DNA from: Steromphala cineraria
Taxonomy: Eukaryota; Mollusca; Gastropoda; Trochida; Trochidae
Reading direction: 5' to 3'
DNA: 64,000 nucleotides
Assembly: GCA_916613615.1 (NCBI GenBank)
Contig: OU744735.1
Coordinates: 45,722,468 to 45,786,467 of the forward strand
Shown one piece after another: positions 63,291-64,000 of this stretch; position 1 is the stretch's first letter; each line of letters opens with the position of its first letter. The notes beneath the pieces are model-generated. The model did not search any database. It worked only from the letters and a program-made list of their open reading frames with translations, and was not told the origin of the DNA. A program made the position numbers and the translations under genes.

Positions 63291-64000
63291 CTGTAATAGA
63301 CATGTGGTATCATTAGTCAAAGACTGAGTTGGTGTTATATCCTATTCTTGGCTGGATGGAATGGTAGGACTTTCACGGGTTCGAGAACATTTTCCGAATA
63401 TTGACTGAGTTTTTGTTAAACATATTTTATTCATCAGAAAAGGATTGGGTACAAGTTATACAACTTAGACAACCCTCTCCCTAATATGTACATTAAATAT
63501 TATTTGCATTCATTTAACAAGATGGACAGAAGAGAACAGATAAAATACAAAACTGATACAATAATTAAAGGAACCTTTTCGTTTGACTTATGTAGGTTTG
63601 AACAATTTTGAATACACTCTGCTTGGACCTTATAACGTAAATAAGAGCATCATATTAGGATATCATCTACGTTTACAAAGTCCTCTCATATAGAGCGGGA
63701 ATATTCGATGGGGATAAAAACTGAATTAAAGGGAGTTATAACAACCGTGAGCATAACAAAGCGTCTCAGTTGCCAGCTGGTTGGAAACGTCAATGGGTTG
63801 AGGGGGAAGTGAATGGAATGAGTTCAGCCGCCACACGTGGGCAGTGAACAGCGCTTCGAGCATGTGATTTCGTAGAATTTGGTAGTTACTATTATTACAC
63901 ATCATTTCATTAATTTTTGTTATGTATTTATCTTTTGCAATATTGTATGGCCCATCATTATCGGTCCCGCTTTTTGAATGGCCAAAATCGCTACCGAAAT
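63291..64000. other. Intron upstream of the first visible ADAMTS exon
   Basis: No exon with protease-domain motifs (HExxH) was found here on the minus strand. Sequence after about 63,420 has the feel of a decayed retroelement, but no motif supports it. Confidence 0.4.

Overview
The window is AT-rich, intron-rich eukaryotic nuclear DNA crowded with many families of transposable elements and short tandem repeats. Spliced extracellular multidomain genes (ADAMTS, ShKT, sushi), a DIRS tyrosine-recombinase retrotransposon, LINE relics ending in AATAAA plus a short repeat, a tRNA-derived SINE and dozens of foldback MITEs together suggest a marine invertebrate, most likely a mollusc such as a bivalve. 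That assignment is inference; no species is recognised. There is no bacterial-type gene organisation, no rRNA and no CRISPR array.

Layout. 0-8.4 kb: repeat-only DNA with LINE fragments, a 2.7 kb inverted-repeat structure, a 190-bp tandem array, a TTTCGC octamer array and a broken Tc1/mariner transposase. 8.8-9.1 kb: one orphan coding stretch. 9.5-18 kb: foldback elements, a 1.3-kb segmental duplication and LINE 3' ends. 20.3-22.3 kb (minus strand): a small two-exon secreted gene, signal peptide plus beta-propeller-like repeats, with matching splice phases and one internal frame change. 18-31.5 kb: six of seven copies of a TTAA-flanked MITE, tandem-repeat elements, hairpins, TGACGTCA clusters and one isolated sushi/CCP exon. 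31.7-36.8 kb: an almost full-length DIRS1-type retrotransposon with inverted terminal repeats and an internal complementary region. It has decayed gag, RT, RNase H/methyltransferase-like and tyrosine recombinase frames. 36.8-38.1 kb: a probable second DIRS-like remnant. 38-46.6 kb: tandem-repeat elements, a repeat family carrying AGGTCA direct repeats, LINE 3' ends and a 149-bp satellite.

47.1-63.3 kb (minus strand) is the main gene. Sixteen exons whose splice sites and phases all agree encode the C-terminal 1,321 residues of an ADAMTS-type protein: disintegrin-like, TSP1, Cys-rich, spacer and three more TSP1 domains, followed by fourteen ShKT domains. Eleven of the ShKT domains lie in one 1.9-kb exon. 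The metalloprotease end lies beyond base 64,000. Several introns of this gene hold minisatellites that start at or run across the exon edges, including broken copies of one exon start, an array of splice-donor-like motifs, and an in-frame 42-bp repeat that would add 14-residue repeats to a ShKT exon if the donor were skipped. These exon-edge repeats and the ADAMTS-ShKT architecture are the most unusual things here.

The genes show no operon-like cooperation. The two multi-exon genes and the sushi exon are all on the minus strand and all encode probable secreted or extracellular-matrix proteins.
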